A stretch of DNA of 64,000 bases. It comes from Acridotheres tristis (lineage: Eukaryota; Chordata; Aves; Passeriformes; Sturnidae). The translations under genes were made by a program, and so were the position numbers. This document shows positions 49,104 to 62,440 of this stretch, one piece after another. The notes under the pieces are model-generated. The model was not told the origin of the DNA. It worked only from the letters and a program-made list of their open reading frames with translations, and made no database searches. Each line of letters opens with the position of its first letter. Within the stretch, counting starts at the first letter, position 1. The DNA lies in NCBI GenBank assembly GCA_037013685.1, contig CM072884.1:3534001-3598000 (forward strand). Reading direction: 5' to 3'.

Positions 49104-49278
49104 GACAGGGCTAATGAAGGAACTGCATTAATTAAGCAACCTCCTTGCTGTTTAATGCTTCATGGGGTGACCGACAAGTGATGGAGTGCAGGGAATTGGC
49201 AAGGTTGAGGTGTGGGTGTCCTAGGCCGGGGTGTTTTCCCCTCTCCTCCTTTTCCAAGTGTCTCCAAGGCTTTCCAGC

Positions 49279-49296
49279 AGGAGGAGGAGGAGGAGG
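49279..49296. repeat. (AGG)6 trinucleotide run
   Basis: Six perfect AGG units follow CCAGC. The repeated GG doublets allow at most a weak two-tetrad quadruplex. Confidence 0.85.
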
Positions 49297-52200
49297 TGCA
49301 GCTTCCTTTGGTGGGGCTTGCTGAAGTAAGGACAAGCACAGAGGCATCTGGACCAGGGGGAGCTGAAAAATTTGTGTGTGCTTATGTTAAAAACCAGACC
49401 TAACAACCCCTCCAGTCACAAAGCAAATATAACTTATTTCCCTCCTGAAACAACAGATTTCTCAATTTTTAGCTTTTTTTCCCTTTATACTTGGCATTCT
49501 GTCATTTGTACCAAAAACCTGCGTATCACACAACTTAAATTTAGGAGGCTTATTTGAATTAAAGTTGTTTTATTAAACTACCTTTCCTTCAGTGCTCACT
49601 GACAGAGCGTTCCCTACCATTCCAAGATAAATTGGGAGCAATAAAGCTTTGTCAAAGGAAAAAGATCTACAAGTACTTGAATTTCATTAGGTTTTATTAA
49701 AATTAAGTATGGCTGCATCTGTTTTGGTGACTTACTTACATATTGGAAATCTAGGATTCTGCCCAGACTGATGAAAAATATTTAAGATCATAATCAGCTG
49801 TTTTCCCTTAAAGGGCATAAACAATTCAAAAGGTTTAAACTGACGTTTAAATGTCAGACTAATTATCCCACTGTGGTCATGCTCCCAGAGGAGAATGAAT
49901 CTCTGCAAGGCAAAACCTAAAGCTTTTATTTCCATACTAATAGGTTTTTTTCCCCCAAAACTTAACTTGCAATAAGCATTATTTTTCAAGTTAACAGATA
50001 TGCTAAATCAGTATTTAAAAAATAGAAGTTGCAGGTATATCTTCGGCAGTAACTACCTGGGGCTATTTCTTTTCAAGTTATACTTTTGAAACAGGTTGGG
50101 TACGGTGTGAAAATTAATTTCAAAATAGTTATGTTTTTTAGCTAAAACCCCATTTAAAAAAAGAAAACTAAAATAAAATTCTCTTGAGAATTCCTATATT
50201 TTGTTTTATTCGCATATAAATTTATTTTCTAGATCAGAGAATAGTGAGATTTTTACATTTCAGAAAGGATTTTTCTGAGTACAAACACTGGAATGTTAAG
50301 CTTATCTCCAATGAAAGCAGTGGGAAGTGGTTTCAGGAAAGGCATATAATGACGATCTGGTGGAGAATAAACACCTCAAACCGAGAAGAGATTTTAAAAA
50401 AAGCAAATTAGTAGCTAATAACACTTAGTGCTGGCCAAATACTTTGTGTTTTTAAATGTCTGTGGGGTTTTGTTCTGTCATTAGCATCAGAGCTAAACAC
50501 ATTTTAACAAAATTGCCTTCTCGGGGGTGATTCTGTTTGTTTATTTTAAAGGTGTTGTTGGAAGAACAGATGACTGCGTGGCAAACTAGGCCAGGATTTT
50601 TATGTAGTAATAATATCAGAAAACTAATAATCAGCTTAAAATATAATGAGCTGCGTGCTTCTTATTAAGATGGAATTCATTTTTAGTTGTTTCAGTAGGT
50701 GGCTTTTCAGAGGGGCTCTGATTGCTGACTTGTGTTAATGGAGAGAAATTATTCCAGTGAACTGAAGGCAAAAGTCAACAGGTATAATCTTTAATTCAGA
50801 ATAATCATTGTTATACTGAGATAGCTATTTCTAGAACACCACCACACAGCCTCCTTGTTTGCCAAAATAACAGATTCATTTTGAGAATGTTGCTTAAAAT
50901 AAATGTTATTCTATCAACACTAACTTTAGGACTCTCAGCTGAAGGCCTTTTTCTAAAGTAATAGAGTTTTCTAAGTAATAAGGTTTTTTTAATGCATTTT
51001 GAACTGAAGTTAAGAATAGTGTCATTGAGTTTGTTTCTGCAAAAGACTGTGCTTCTATTGCAGTCAATAAAATGGGAAAAGGTTGCAATACTTTAAGATT
51101 ATGTTTATTCTTTTATAAACTACTTCCTCTTGTAATTCTATTGGGCAGCTCATGAAATATCTTCCCCCATCAATTCCTTTTGTTTGTTTATGACAAGATT
51201 TTGTCCAGCTTCATTGTTCAGTATTTGTCATGAAGGAATTCAAAATCAGGGCTGTGCCTGTGAAAAACTGTAACAAACGTATTATCTCCTTAGAATTGAG
51301 CTATTTATGTTAAAGATGTGAATTGTCTGAAATGTAATTTACACTTACTAATAAAATTGTATTTACTAATATTTTCAATGATTCGAGGCAATTTAGAAGC
51401 TCAGCTATTAAAATTATTTCTTAAAGTTCGTGAGTATCTAAAAAGTTGTTTTGATTCTCCTAAATTTAGCCAGAGAGCTAGATATTATTCTTCTAGATTA
51501 AATCAATTCTGATGGCCAGCCTTGTGTTATTAACTTGTTTAAAATGTGCATTATTTTTATACGTGGGATGGTGAATTTTCTATAACCTCTAAATTTAGCA
51601 CACCTTAGACTATCAAAATTATTAATGTGGGGTTTTTTTTTTTGTTTGGAAGGTTTTTTAAATCTGCTTTTGAAATAAGCAGCTTCCCAGATGGGTAGAG
51701 TGAAGGAGAGCCCCCATTTCCAGTGTTTCCCATCACCTGGGTAATAACAAGGTCTTGCTTCTCCTTTGGCTGCAAGCTGAGCTGCAACTTGATTAAATGG
51801 GGACATGAAACCACTACAATTACTAAATCACTGACATGACCAAAGTCCCTGGCAGCCACAGGAACCCCACAGCTCATTTCCAGCCAGGTTTTGTCACCCT
51901 GATTTCCAGCTGCCCCTCTGGGTGTCCCCACTGGGAGGGGCTGAAGGAGGTGCAGGTCCCTCAGTCAATTGCTGGAGAGGGTAAAGGACTTTGGAAGTAT
52001 CTTTGCCAGTATTTCCACTATTTTTCTGTTTAAAAAAGTAAAGAAATCTTTCCCCAGTAAAACCCTTTGAAATGGAGAGCTCAGGCTTGCATTGGACTGC
52101 ACGAGCTGCTCGTTTTGTGTCACCTGGTGGCTTCTGAGCACAGTGACAGCAGCTGGAACTGGTGAACTTTAAGCTCCTGCAGTCTTAAATCAAGAACCTG

Positions 52201-53490
52201 AGCTCTTTCCTATTTTCTCCCCAGAGTAATAAAATGGCTTTAAAATTCTGTGGGCTTTTTGTCCCTGAAGATTGCATCTCCATTAGTGAGAAAGTTCCCA
52301 TTTTTAGTCCATCTGGGTAACTAGTCTTAGCTTAGTTATGAATACATAAACCACATGAAACTTTCATAAGTTGTATACAACTTTTTTTTTTTTTAAGCTT
52401 AGCATTTTCTTTTAAAGGGTTGGAGGCTTTTTTCATTTTTAAAAAAAGCCATTTTCAGGAAATTCACCTTTTTCTATTAGTGAGATTTGCAAAAGATTGA
52501 TCTCTCAGTGCCAATTATATTAGACAAATATTTTATTAGTTATTTATCAGATGAAACTCTTGGAGTATTAAAACTTTTCCCCCTGAGTATCCCTGCTTCA
52601 TGCTCTAGCTTTGAGGGAGAGAAGGTAGTTTAGGATTCATTAAAATTTTCAGACTACTTTGTTTTATTCACATAACTAAATATTTTTAATTTAAAGTAAG
52701 AAATAAGACCCTCAGGCAGAAATCAGCAGCCATCCTTTCATGTGTAGATGCAAAATCAATCTTTCCTACCTTTTAGCTTCTCTAAGTCAGAAAAATCTTC
52801 CAAAAGTTTCTCAACCTATAGATCATAACATATTCGTCAGTGGTTTGCAAAAGTATTGGAAAGAAAGATTAATAATGTGGCAATGAAGATAAAGATTTTG
52901 CTATTGCTTCTTTTATAGGTAAGGAAATGGTAACACTGAAATAAAGTTTCTGTATCTGCTGTAGTTTCTTCCTGAGGATTTTAATGCCCTCTGCTTTTTC
53001 TTTGCTGTTTTTTTAATGTTTAGGTGATCTGCTTAAACACCCTTTGATTACATCCCTCTGCAGGTTCTCTTGGGTACAGTTTGTCTTATATTCAATATGA
53101 ATGCTGCATTGGGATGGCAGTAACTTACTAATTTTTCTCATTCTGGTTTTCTATGGCTAAGATGAGGGTTTGTTTCTCAAAAGAAAATAGCAAACTGATT
53201 GATGAGGAGACCCTAAATTCGAAATCTGGAAGGCAGGGAACAGATTGCAAATCAAACAGCATTTTCTCTGTCAGTGGAAAAGAGTAACAGAAGGATTTTC
53301 AGTTGGGGAAAATCATATGAGTAATGTAAGCAGGATCTGAAATTGCCTGCTATTTAAAACAGAAAGAAAATTGCAAGTGCAGTTGGCAGAGGCCTCCCTG
53401 GCAGCATTATTCCAGAAAGAAGGCCCAAAGAGGCAGATGGATAATGGTATATACATCATGATATATCAGCTACAAAACAGACCCCTGATT

Positions 53491-53555
53491 TGGGTTTTTT
53501 GGTTTTTTTTTTTTTTTTGGGTTTTTTTTTTTTTTTTTTTTTTGGTTTTTTTTTT
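53491..53555. repeat. Long poly(T) tract interrupted by regularly spaced G doublets and triplets
   Basis: The order is GGG, T6, GG, T16, GGG, T22, GG, T10. On the - strand it reads as poly(A) broken by CC and CCC. It may be a repeatedly expanded low-complexity tract or the tail of a lost - strand retrocopy, though no retrocopy body is recognisable beside it. Such tracts are error-prone in sequencing, so the exact run lengths are uncertain. An apparent open frame across this tract on the + strand is an artefact of its composition. Confidence 0.85.
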
Positions 53556-56500
53556 GCTCTGCATCTCTACTTTTAAATTTCAGAAAACCTTTGTCATTAA
53601 AAAACTACTTCTGTCATATTCAGCAAACGGGTCAGCATTCCCTGTAAAAAGAATTTGTTTATTAACAAAAGGTTTAGCTTTGAAGTGCTTGAAATGGAAC
53701 CTCAGGTAGAATTTTTTTAGTGACCTTTGATCCCTGGTAGGTCACCAGGAATGGAGAGTGGTGGAGATCTGCTTTTCCATGTGTTTTGAATCCCAAGTGG
53801 GGTTCTCAGGAGAGCCATGTCCCAAAAACTCCCTATGAGCAGTGTTGTTTTGGGAGATTTTCAGCATGGTCATAAGTACAAGTATTTTCCTGGATTTTCC
53901 CTCTTTCTTCTTGGTTAAGAGGGCTGGTTCATTTCCAGCAGCTGTGTGGGGATCCCAGCTGTTCCACAGTCATGTGACTGGATGGAAAAATGGAAAATGG
54001 GAGAAAGGAGCTGTGGAGAAATTGTAACTGAACACTGAGGTGGAAATAACACTGTGATTTAAATGCCTGTAAAAGTTCTTATTTTAAATATTATGTCGGT
54101 GATTTGTTTAAGCATGTATGTGAAATTGTAAATATGCATACATAGCTAAAAGTAATAATATTCAAAACAGTAAAGGAAAAAGTAAATTATGGGTTTTTTC
54201 TCTGATGCTGAATTTCAGCCCTGAGAGGATTTTACTATTAAAATTACAAATTATTGGTGCGTTACTGTTATAAAATAAATGTGAGTCATAATTTGACATG
54301 TAGCTCCTGAAGGAACTGGATGATCTTGGATTATTAACATATTTTTATGTTCCCAAGCAGAATATTATATCACGGCGTTGACCAACTAATTTTTCAGGAT
54401 TTAGCTTTTCCTGTTTGTTTTAGCACTTACTCTGATGCACACAATTTGGCTTCCATCTCCTAGAGTGTAGTTTGATACAAATGGCTCTTACAATTCAGTG
54501 TTTTCCCTAAAGAGGGAGAAATCCTTTTACTGGTCCCACCAAGGCAGTTTTCAGAGCCTTTTGATCTGTAATGTTGAGGACCAGTCTTGTCACATCACTG
54601 TTACTGAGGTCTCTTGACTCTTGAAAAATCAACTTAACGATGTAGAAGCGTGACATTCAAGAGCTGCTTTTTAAGGGTGTACCAAATTTTATTTTAAATC
54701 TGAATTTGTCTATTTCATTTATTTAAGCATATATAAATAAAATACTTCATGAATCGACATCTAAAATATTTCTATATATAGCAAATCTGAATTAATTTCT
54801 CATTTCCTGCTGTGCATGAAGCACCCACCTTAAGTTAGTTTAGGTTAACTTTTTTTATGCTAAATGCAGATACTTTCTTACAGTATATGTACACCACACC
54901 AAGCTCCTGTAACGCTTTCTAAATGTACAGATGGATGGCAATAACAAATTCCATAAGGACTAAATGTAAAGTGAATAAGAAAAAAAATACTTTTGTTGAG
55001 GATGAGAACATTGGTGTCGTTTAAAAAAGCTATTTTTTAAAATTAGTGGCAATTTCCATTTTCATTTAGGATATTATTGGCAAAATGACCAGGCCAGGTT
55101 AGGCAGAATCTTATTTTACATAGTAAGAGGAATTACTTTTCCTAAAAAATTGTAATACGTTGTGTCTTGATGTATGAATGTATATTTAGTGTTGTTTCAG
55201 GATATTCAATCCTGGTTTGGGTGTCAGGGCAGATTCTTTTTAGGTAGTTTTTGATGCTGCAGTCTGGCTGTGCGTGTACAGACATAATTGGAACAGGGAT
55301 GTTTGGAAAGCAGGGCAGCTCCTGTCTTGCTGATTGTTCTGATTCAGTCAGGCCAGTGAGTGGGGTTTTTTTGCGATTTTTTATACAAAGTAGGTGCATT
55401 TAGTGGGCTTTAGAATCACTCCTGAATAATGGTAGCAATATATTCTCTAAGTGAAGTGTGCAAGTGAGCATAGTGTCAGGTTGTTTTTCTTCTGCAGTTG
55501 CTAAACAACAGTATCAGATAAAAAAACAACTCTGCAGTAGCAGCCCATGGTTTTTGCAGGTCTTTGATGTTGGATGAAGCAGAAAGTGTTTCCTCTTCAT
55601 GCTCAATATTGAAAAGGTGAACATTGAAGGACAGTGAAATAATTGCTGAGGAAACAATGCAAACCGCTTTGAGATAACAAAAAATTTTTTAAATTAATTA
55701 ATTTCATTACTCCACTTGTATACTTATGGCTAGTGAACCATCAAAAGTGCCTTCATGCTTCTGGTAAGCTTTGTAGCTGTTGCTGTCACTGTGCTAGGAA
55801 TTAACTAAAATATTGGAGTCTATTGCAGAGAATTCCAGATTTTCTTTGGTCTCAAGCCAACTACTGCAGTAGATCAGCAGTTTGAAACATCCATTTTACC
55901 ACTCTGTTTACATCTAGTGAATATGTATTTATATAAAAAATAAATGAGTAAGGCAGGAGCTCACATTTGAGGGACTATGAATACATAACAGCAATTGGTG
56001 TTTTATGCCAGTAGGGCTGGATGAGGATTTCCCAAAAAGTCATCTTCACTTCTTCTGTCCTGTCCAGGATGGTTATTTTAAAACCTTTGAAATCCATGTC
56101 AGAAACAGATACTGGGGTGTTGCTTTGGTGGAGAGCACCAACTTCATTTTGGGGTTTTCCAGACACAGCAGCCAGTAATCAGCATCAGTGGGGCCAGTAA
56201 GAGTGGATTTGACTGGGGTACAGAAGGATAAAGTTAAAAAACAGACAGAAAGCATGTTGGAGCTAATAGGAAGGGATCTGAGGGAAGAAAATATGGAAGT
56301 CCTGAGCAGAAGTTTTACTTTGGGAGCATAAAGGCCTCTAAGCACTCAAGTTTGCAAGGAGAAGGAAGTTTGAGGATAAGGGAGAATGGAGAATTTTGGG
56401 GAAGAAAACCTTTGTGAAATGCACACTTGGGGGTACTGAACAAATAACAGGGAACTCAGTGGCAGAAAACTGTGTAGGATTTCAGCTGTGACTGAAGGGT

Positions 56501-59500
56501 TAGTGGGGACCTAATTCTGGCATGTCTGACTTGGTTTTGAGGCAAGAACTCAGCCAATACCATCAATACCAGATTCTGGCACCCCTTAAAAAATAACCAA
56601 AAAAGCACAACATAAATGTCATAGTCTTCCTAAATGTGTCCTGATTTTGACACAAGGCTCTGTTGTGGGGTTTTTCCCCTGATTTATGCACTAGTCATGC
56701 TTTTAGGTGAATTCCAGCTCTGTGGAGGTGCAAGAACGGGAGGTGGTGATTGTGCCCATAAAGCTGAAACTTTTCTCATTCAGCAAAGTTGTCTTTGTAG
56801 CAGCACGTGTGGAGGAGGGGGCAGGCAATTTGGATTTCTTTGATGATTCTTGTCAGGTTCTGACCACAAAATCAGTTCTTGTTTCCATTCTGCTGCCTTC
56901 TTAGGTTCTTACTGAAATCTTTACTCTCCAGTTCCTTTTGTGTTGTAAAATTCCTTGCAAAGATGAGTCTTGTCTTCCTTAGGCTGTTCCAGACTTCACT
57001 AATTGAATCTTCACCCACGCAGTTGGCAAATGTGGCTGTATAGGTCTTATCAAGTAGATTCCATTAGCTTTATTTTTGACATCTTTACTGTACTTTTATT
57101 CACACCAGGTTCATCTCTTCCTTTCTACACAGAGGCAGCTTTTTTTCCTCCTTTTGATGTTCACTCTTCTCTGCTTCACACAACCACAGACAGTGCCTTT
57201 GAACTTGCTTTGCTGTCTTACTCAGTTACCAGTTTTCCTGTTGCCATACAGCACTGAACACTCTATTTCCCTGTGCTTTCCCTTCTCTCAAAAGAAATCT
57301 TTTGTATCTACTCTTGTTTCATTACTGATTTTGCAATAGCCATTATAAGATTAGTAAGCAGCCGAAAATCTGGCCATAAAAGGATAAAACTCAAACTTTT
57401 TGAATTTAAATAATGAAAATGGAATTTGTTCTCCATTATGCTTTACAATTTGTCAAAATATGAATATATTTATTGGTTCTAACAGGGTAACATCTTTCTG
57501 GTCCCTCAAGCAGAAACCTAAACCTGAAGCACTGATGTCATTTAATGTGCCCTCTACTGTCCCAAAAGCTCTCTAAGAATGGGGATTTTGTATCTTTATC
57601 TTTACAATGTGGCTTTCTAAAATAATAATGAATAATAACAAAACCCTACATTTTTATTTGCAATAAATATTTCAAGGACTCATGGGTGTTTTTCATCCCT
57701 GCTTCATTACATTGTCAAAATAGTAGCATATGTTTTTTTTACAGCCTACAAAGCAATACTTCAAAACGTCAGGATGTTATTTTTCAAGATGCAGAAAATA
57801 AACCCCTCAAGTTGCCATTGACTAAATAGCTTGAATCACAAAAATAGTGACAGCCTGGTTTCCACACTGATAGGCAATTGTAACTTGCCATTTGTATTTA
57901 TACATTTATAGACAGAAAGCAAGACTCAATTTTGATATTTAGGCAGAACTCTTCGCAGTCTTGCTTAAAAAAAAAAAACAAAACACGTAGTTCAGGTTAT
58001 ACTTCAATGATAAAGTGAAAAACATTTCCATTGTTATCAATTGTAGTAGGAACATAAAATATCTGAAGCCAACTGACTGAAACATTTCTGTCATTTTAGG
58101 ATACTGAGCTGTGTAAACTGCCTTGAAGTACAAACCTAGGAGTGGAAATTAATTAAGCTGAAAGGTCCATGTTTGAATTGATGTTTATACTACTTAGTTT
58201 TTCAAGATACAGAAATAAAATTACTTTGACCTTGAGAATAAAATAAATAGCCTTCATGAGATCTACTTACACTCTTTTGATTAGGAAAAGCAGCTGTGTT
58301 ATGAAGCTGCATTCACTGGGTCAGTACAACCTAAACCTCCTTTAGTGTTCATTGCCTTTATTGTCTCAATTTTACTGTATCTTCTGCTACATTAACACTT
58401 AACTGTAAAGTAATGTTCCTGCCCCTCAGCAGGCTTTTCATAGAATGGTGTTGACTAATAAATGCTAATTCCAGATAATGATTTAGTCCTGATTCAAGAC
58501 AGTGTCATTTATTGAATAATCATCACCTTCTGCAGAATCAGGTCTCCCTTTAATTGCTCTGGCACTGAGCATTAATTATATTTAAAAGTAATTATAAAAA
58601 GGAAGTAACTTTGGTCTGAGTGTATCTAGTGGAATACATTCTGACTTTTTCTGAAATTTTGACTGTATAATCGATGAGGTGACTCCCGGTTGTTCCTCTT
58701 TATTTTTATTTGTTTTGATATAAGCTTAATTCCAATTATGCTTTAGGAAGCATAAAACCTAAATACGAAGATAAAGAATCTTTTAAAGATAGGTGATACC
58801 GATTTTCTTTTATGGTGACAAAGATTAAGGCATACTCTGAGATCATGAACTTGATTCTGATAATGATTTAGATCTGTGTCTTCACTTAGCATAAATCAGA
58901 CTTCCTCCTAAGTACACGAGACTCATCCAGTTCTTTACTTCTCCATTTTTGTTCTTGACAATTTAACTTTGCTAGGAACACATTCACTCCTGGTAAGAAT
59001 TTCATGGTATATTGCAATGCTACAAGTGACAGTTTAGTAGAATGAAGTTTGAACATTTCTTGCCAATAATTATGCCGGTGTTTGAATCCAAAATTGAATT
59101 CATGAATAAAAACATGGCAACAGGAAACCATCTGTGTCTGTTCGCTGCTCAACACTTTGAATCACTTGGAGGTTGATTGCTGCCTCACTAAAATAGACAT
59201 GGGTTTGTTTTTTTCTCAAAATGTTCTGTGACATGAGATGAAGTTAGGCAAATTACACTCAACCTGCATTTTCTTTTGTCATTTCCCACAAAAGGAACTC
59301 ACTGCAGAGTCAGGCATCTGTAGATGGCTGACACAAGAATGCTGTTCTTGAGCAGTGAAAGTGGCCCAGCAAGAGCAGCACCCACTGCTTTGGGGTTTCC
59401 CACAGCACTTTTCTGTCATTTCTGCCTTTCTCTGCCTTGGGGTTCAAATGCCTGCACTCTGCTACACTCAGCTGTGCATCCAGCTTCAGCTCTCTCTGGA

Positions 59501-62338
59501 AGACTGATTTAGTCTGGTAAGGGCTTTTCAGAGTTCTGCTTAGTGTAAGAGCACAACTCTTTCACCGTGCCTGAGCACATCTCTTGGAAATTTCTCATTT
59601 ATTTTTGGATTCTGCCCTCTAGGCGACAAAGGTTTCTAAGTCATCTCAGGTGAAGGAATATGTCTTAATGGGTGAAGATTTGGGAACAGTGGATCCATCA
59701 GATTGTTGTGTAATGGCTGTTTTCTCTTCTTGCTTTCTTCTTTCTTACTTATTTGAAGATTTGCTGCATCTTCTTTGGATTCCTCTCTATTTACCAACCC
59801 CCCCACACCATGATGACTGAACAAAAGGAAGGGCAGAACAGATTGTATAATTTGAAATTATACTGGTGCTCAAGGCAGCTTCGTTTTGAATTAACACTGC
59901 TTTATTCCTCCGGAACTTCGTTGTACTGAAACAGAAAGGGAACCCCAAAATCATTGGAAATGACAAAATGTCAACTGCATGTAAAAGGGAAAACTGAGCT
60001 TTATTATTAGTCAAATTCTGCTCTGGTTGCACAACCCTCAACTAAAATAAACTGAGAACAAACAAGGAAGTTCCCATCTTCTTCCTGAGCCCTTCTAATC
60101 AATGACTCTTGTCCGTGAATTGAAAGAAACTCTAAGATAATATTGTTATATATAGTGAAAGGCAACAGGAAATAATGTGGAATTATATTTATGGGTAAAC
60201 AGGCACTTCTGGGCTATTAGATCTGAATGTTGAGTAGATGCACCACATTGTAACACTGCAGTAAATGTTCCACTGGTTGTGGGTAACAGCTTTTAAATTC
60301 TCCCAAATGTACCCATTACACAGTGGAGACAGTGGAATTCTTCTAAAGGATGGGGTATTTTCTTAATTATGATGTTAAGTATGAAATCAACTGTCCCATA
60401 TATTAGTTGGGCTAGAATGCAACTGCAAAATAGTGCATGAATAATATACAGTATTTTTTTAAGAATATGTAGCAAACGTCTTGAAATCCACCTGTTGTAT
60501 TAGAAAAGCAAATTGTTTGAGTTGTTTCTAATCAGGTTGTTCTGAGCTGCTAAATTCAGATATTTTAGCAGATTTCTCATGCCATTACCTAATTTTGTCA
60601 GGACTCTTTATGGCTTTGATCAATATTCTGAGATTGACATTCAGAGATGTGAATATATTAAAGTTTAGTTTGTAACATCTGCATTATAGTATTATAACAT
60701 CAACAATTCTATACTATTGCATACATTATTTTTTTCTCACAGATTTGCTTTCAGCTGTATCAATTTCCATCAGGCTAAAATGTGCAGTGTCATTTGAATT
60801 TCATCATCTTTTATAATAAAATGCCTCACAGTCAAAAATTAAATAAGTGAAAAATCATAAAGCTCATGTATAACCTGAAGACTAAGAATAACTGTTTGAT
60901 TAAAGTCAGATGATCTTGTAGTCAGGTTGTAAAACATTTTACTCCTTTTTGTAATTTATGTGACTGAAGCATTCCATATTAGTAGCAGCATATTTGTTTT
61001 GTGCTGAAGATTCCTGAGAGTCTTTTTAGTGCCCTAATATTGTTCATGTTAAGCAGGTTATATCCATTACATCCATCACTCCTTTTCTAGTTGCATAGCA
61101 AGGATTAAATTTCACTTTTTATGTGCAGGTAATAAATTAAGTGACTCCTGAGTGTTCAGAGCTCCTCTTTGCTCCTGCTGAAGTAAATGTGCAATACCTG
61201 CATGTTATTTATTTTCTGTTCTGATGGGTTTGCAAACTGGAATTCAGCTAAAATATAATAAACATGTCCATCCTCATTTTAAAGGGTGTTACTAAATGAA
61301 ATTATTATGAAGGCAATCCTGATTTCTGGCACACTCTTTGGAGCTGTTTGCATAGCATATGGAATGTAAGGAAAGCCGTGTATATTACTGTGAGGACTGA
61401 AGGCAGAGGGTTGATCTTAAGAAGCAAGAACATATTTTGACTGTTTATGGTCTTTCTTAACTTGATATAAGAGAGTCATTTTCCTGTTCTATCAAGAAGT
61501 AATTGCAATTGATGAATCCCTAAGTGATCACTGTTTTATGAAGAGGTTATTGCCCCTGAGTGCAGAGGTCAGTGGCAAATTTCACCATGTGTGAAGGATC
61601 CATTTAAACCTGGGGGATTCTCAGAAGAGAAGAAAATTTCTTGTCTTTTCCAAGGCCTCTAATGGGTGGTCCCCTCTCCTGATATTCCACTGACAGCTCA
61701 TACCTAAACCACAACATCTTCTAAGTAGTCTTGTAAAATCCACAGAAGTTTTCTGAAAAACAATATTTGTGTGTCTGCTTGCAGTAAGGTCAGTGCCTGC
61801 CCACTAGTTAGATAAAAAGGTTTTAGAAATCTTTAAAAAACAGTCCACCTTAAAAAAAATAGTCAGCTGGAACAAAAAGTAACTTTAATCAACAAGGACT
61901 TCATCAAACTAAAGCTGAAACTGTGAAAATCAATACTGAGAATTTTAAGAGAGAGAGGAAGAGTTATTTATCCAGTAAATGCTACTATTGGTGTTTTTTT
62001 CAGACTGCAAGTGACTAGTGAAAATATGTCATTAAATAAAAACTGGAAGAGTCTGTTAAGGAAAAATTAGTGATTTTTTTTGCAGGAAGAAACCTAAGCC
62101 TTAAATTTCTTCCATATTTTTTCTAGTGGATGACTGTTTTGGCTGTTATGGAAACATACTTGTGACAATTCTTAGCACTTTTTTTGTGAGAAAACTAAAT
62201 CTTTATTACACATTTATTTTTTTAAAAAACCATTTTAGTGTAAAACTGTCTTTATCTATAGTAATACTTTTCTTACTTGACTTTTATATTATAGTGCTTT
62301 TCGTTTCTTAGTAGCTGTGTCACAACATTTCATTTAAT
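53556..62338 (+). other. EPHA6: EPHA6 downstream intron, sixth part
   Basis: This is AT-rich intron with no recognised exon, RNA gene or intact mobile element. It includes two adjacent palindromes at 55679-55704, a possible old LINE/SINE tail around 55655-55676, and the TAATTA-type sites at 58551-58594. Several open frames on both strands around 56000-56900 show no domain that I recognise. Otherwise I see nothing in it. Confidence 0.75.
58551..58594. promoter_or_regulatory. Second, smaller group of TAATTA/TAATTG sites
   Basis: TAATTG (58551-58556), TAATTA (58573-58578) and TAATTA (58589-58594) lie within 44 bases, next to TTGAATAATCATC at about 58513-58525. This is weaker than the 44205-44284 cluster and may be chance in AT-rich DNA. 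Confidence 0.2.
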
Positions 62339-62440
62339 AGGAAAATAGGAGTTGCCCTCCTGATTCAGACTTCCAGCCACTCCAGCCTCCTTTCTTTGAT
62401 AAAGTCAATACCAAACACTTCAGAGGAAAGTTAAAGCTCT
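62339..62440 (+). mobile_element. Decayed amniote interspersed-repeat relic
   Basis: The segment contains, in order, AGGAGTTGCCCTCCTGATTC, CCACTCCAGCCTCC, and AATACCAAACACTTCAGAGG followed by AAAGTT. This block order matches a repeat common in turtle, crocodilian and bird genomes, which I recall as a family beginning near GGAATTGCCATACTGGATCA and including CCAGTATCCTGTCTC and AGATGCTTCAGAGGAAGGT. I cannot name the family with certainty; it may be a CR1-type LINE 3' region or a SINE derived from one. It is heavily diverged and non-coding. Confidence 0.5.

Larger units (their letters stand above)
48692..53490 (+). other. EPHA6: EPHA6 downstream intron, fifth part, with two GC-richer patches
   Basis: This stretch includes a GC-richer patch at about 48940-49350, which contains the E-box cluster and an AGG run, and a second patch at about 51680-51990. 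Both carry short open frames on each strand; the ATG frame 48936-49181 (81 codons) is the most GC-rich. I recognise none of them. A 13-base T run is at 52382-52394. The remainder is AT-rich intron with nothing else visible. Confidence 0.75.

Noticed and set aside
53371..53709. 112-codon + strand frame with a Phe-rich run
   Set aside because: The frame crosses the poly(T) tract, which encodes the Phe run. It is not a membrane protein.
58438..58449. TCATAGAATGGT, resembling the end of a - strand CR1
   Set aside because: Similarity stops after about a dozen bases and none of the following CR1 blocks is present.
59441..59456. GGTTCAAATGCC, resembling a tRNA B-box
   Set aside because: It mismatches the B-box at the end, and no A-box or cloverleaf arms are seen upstream.
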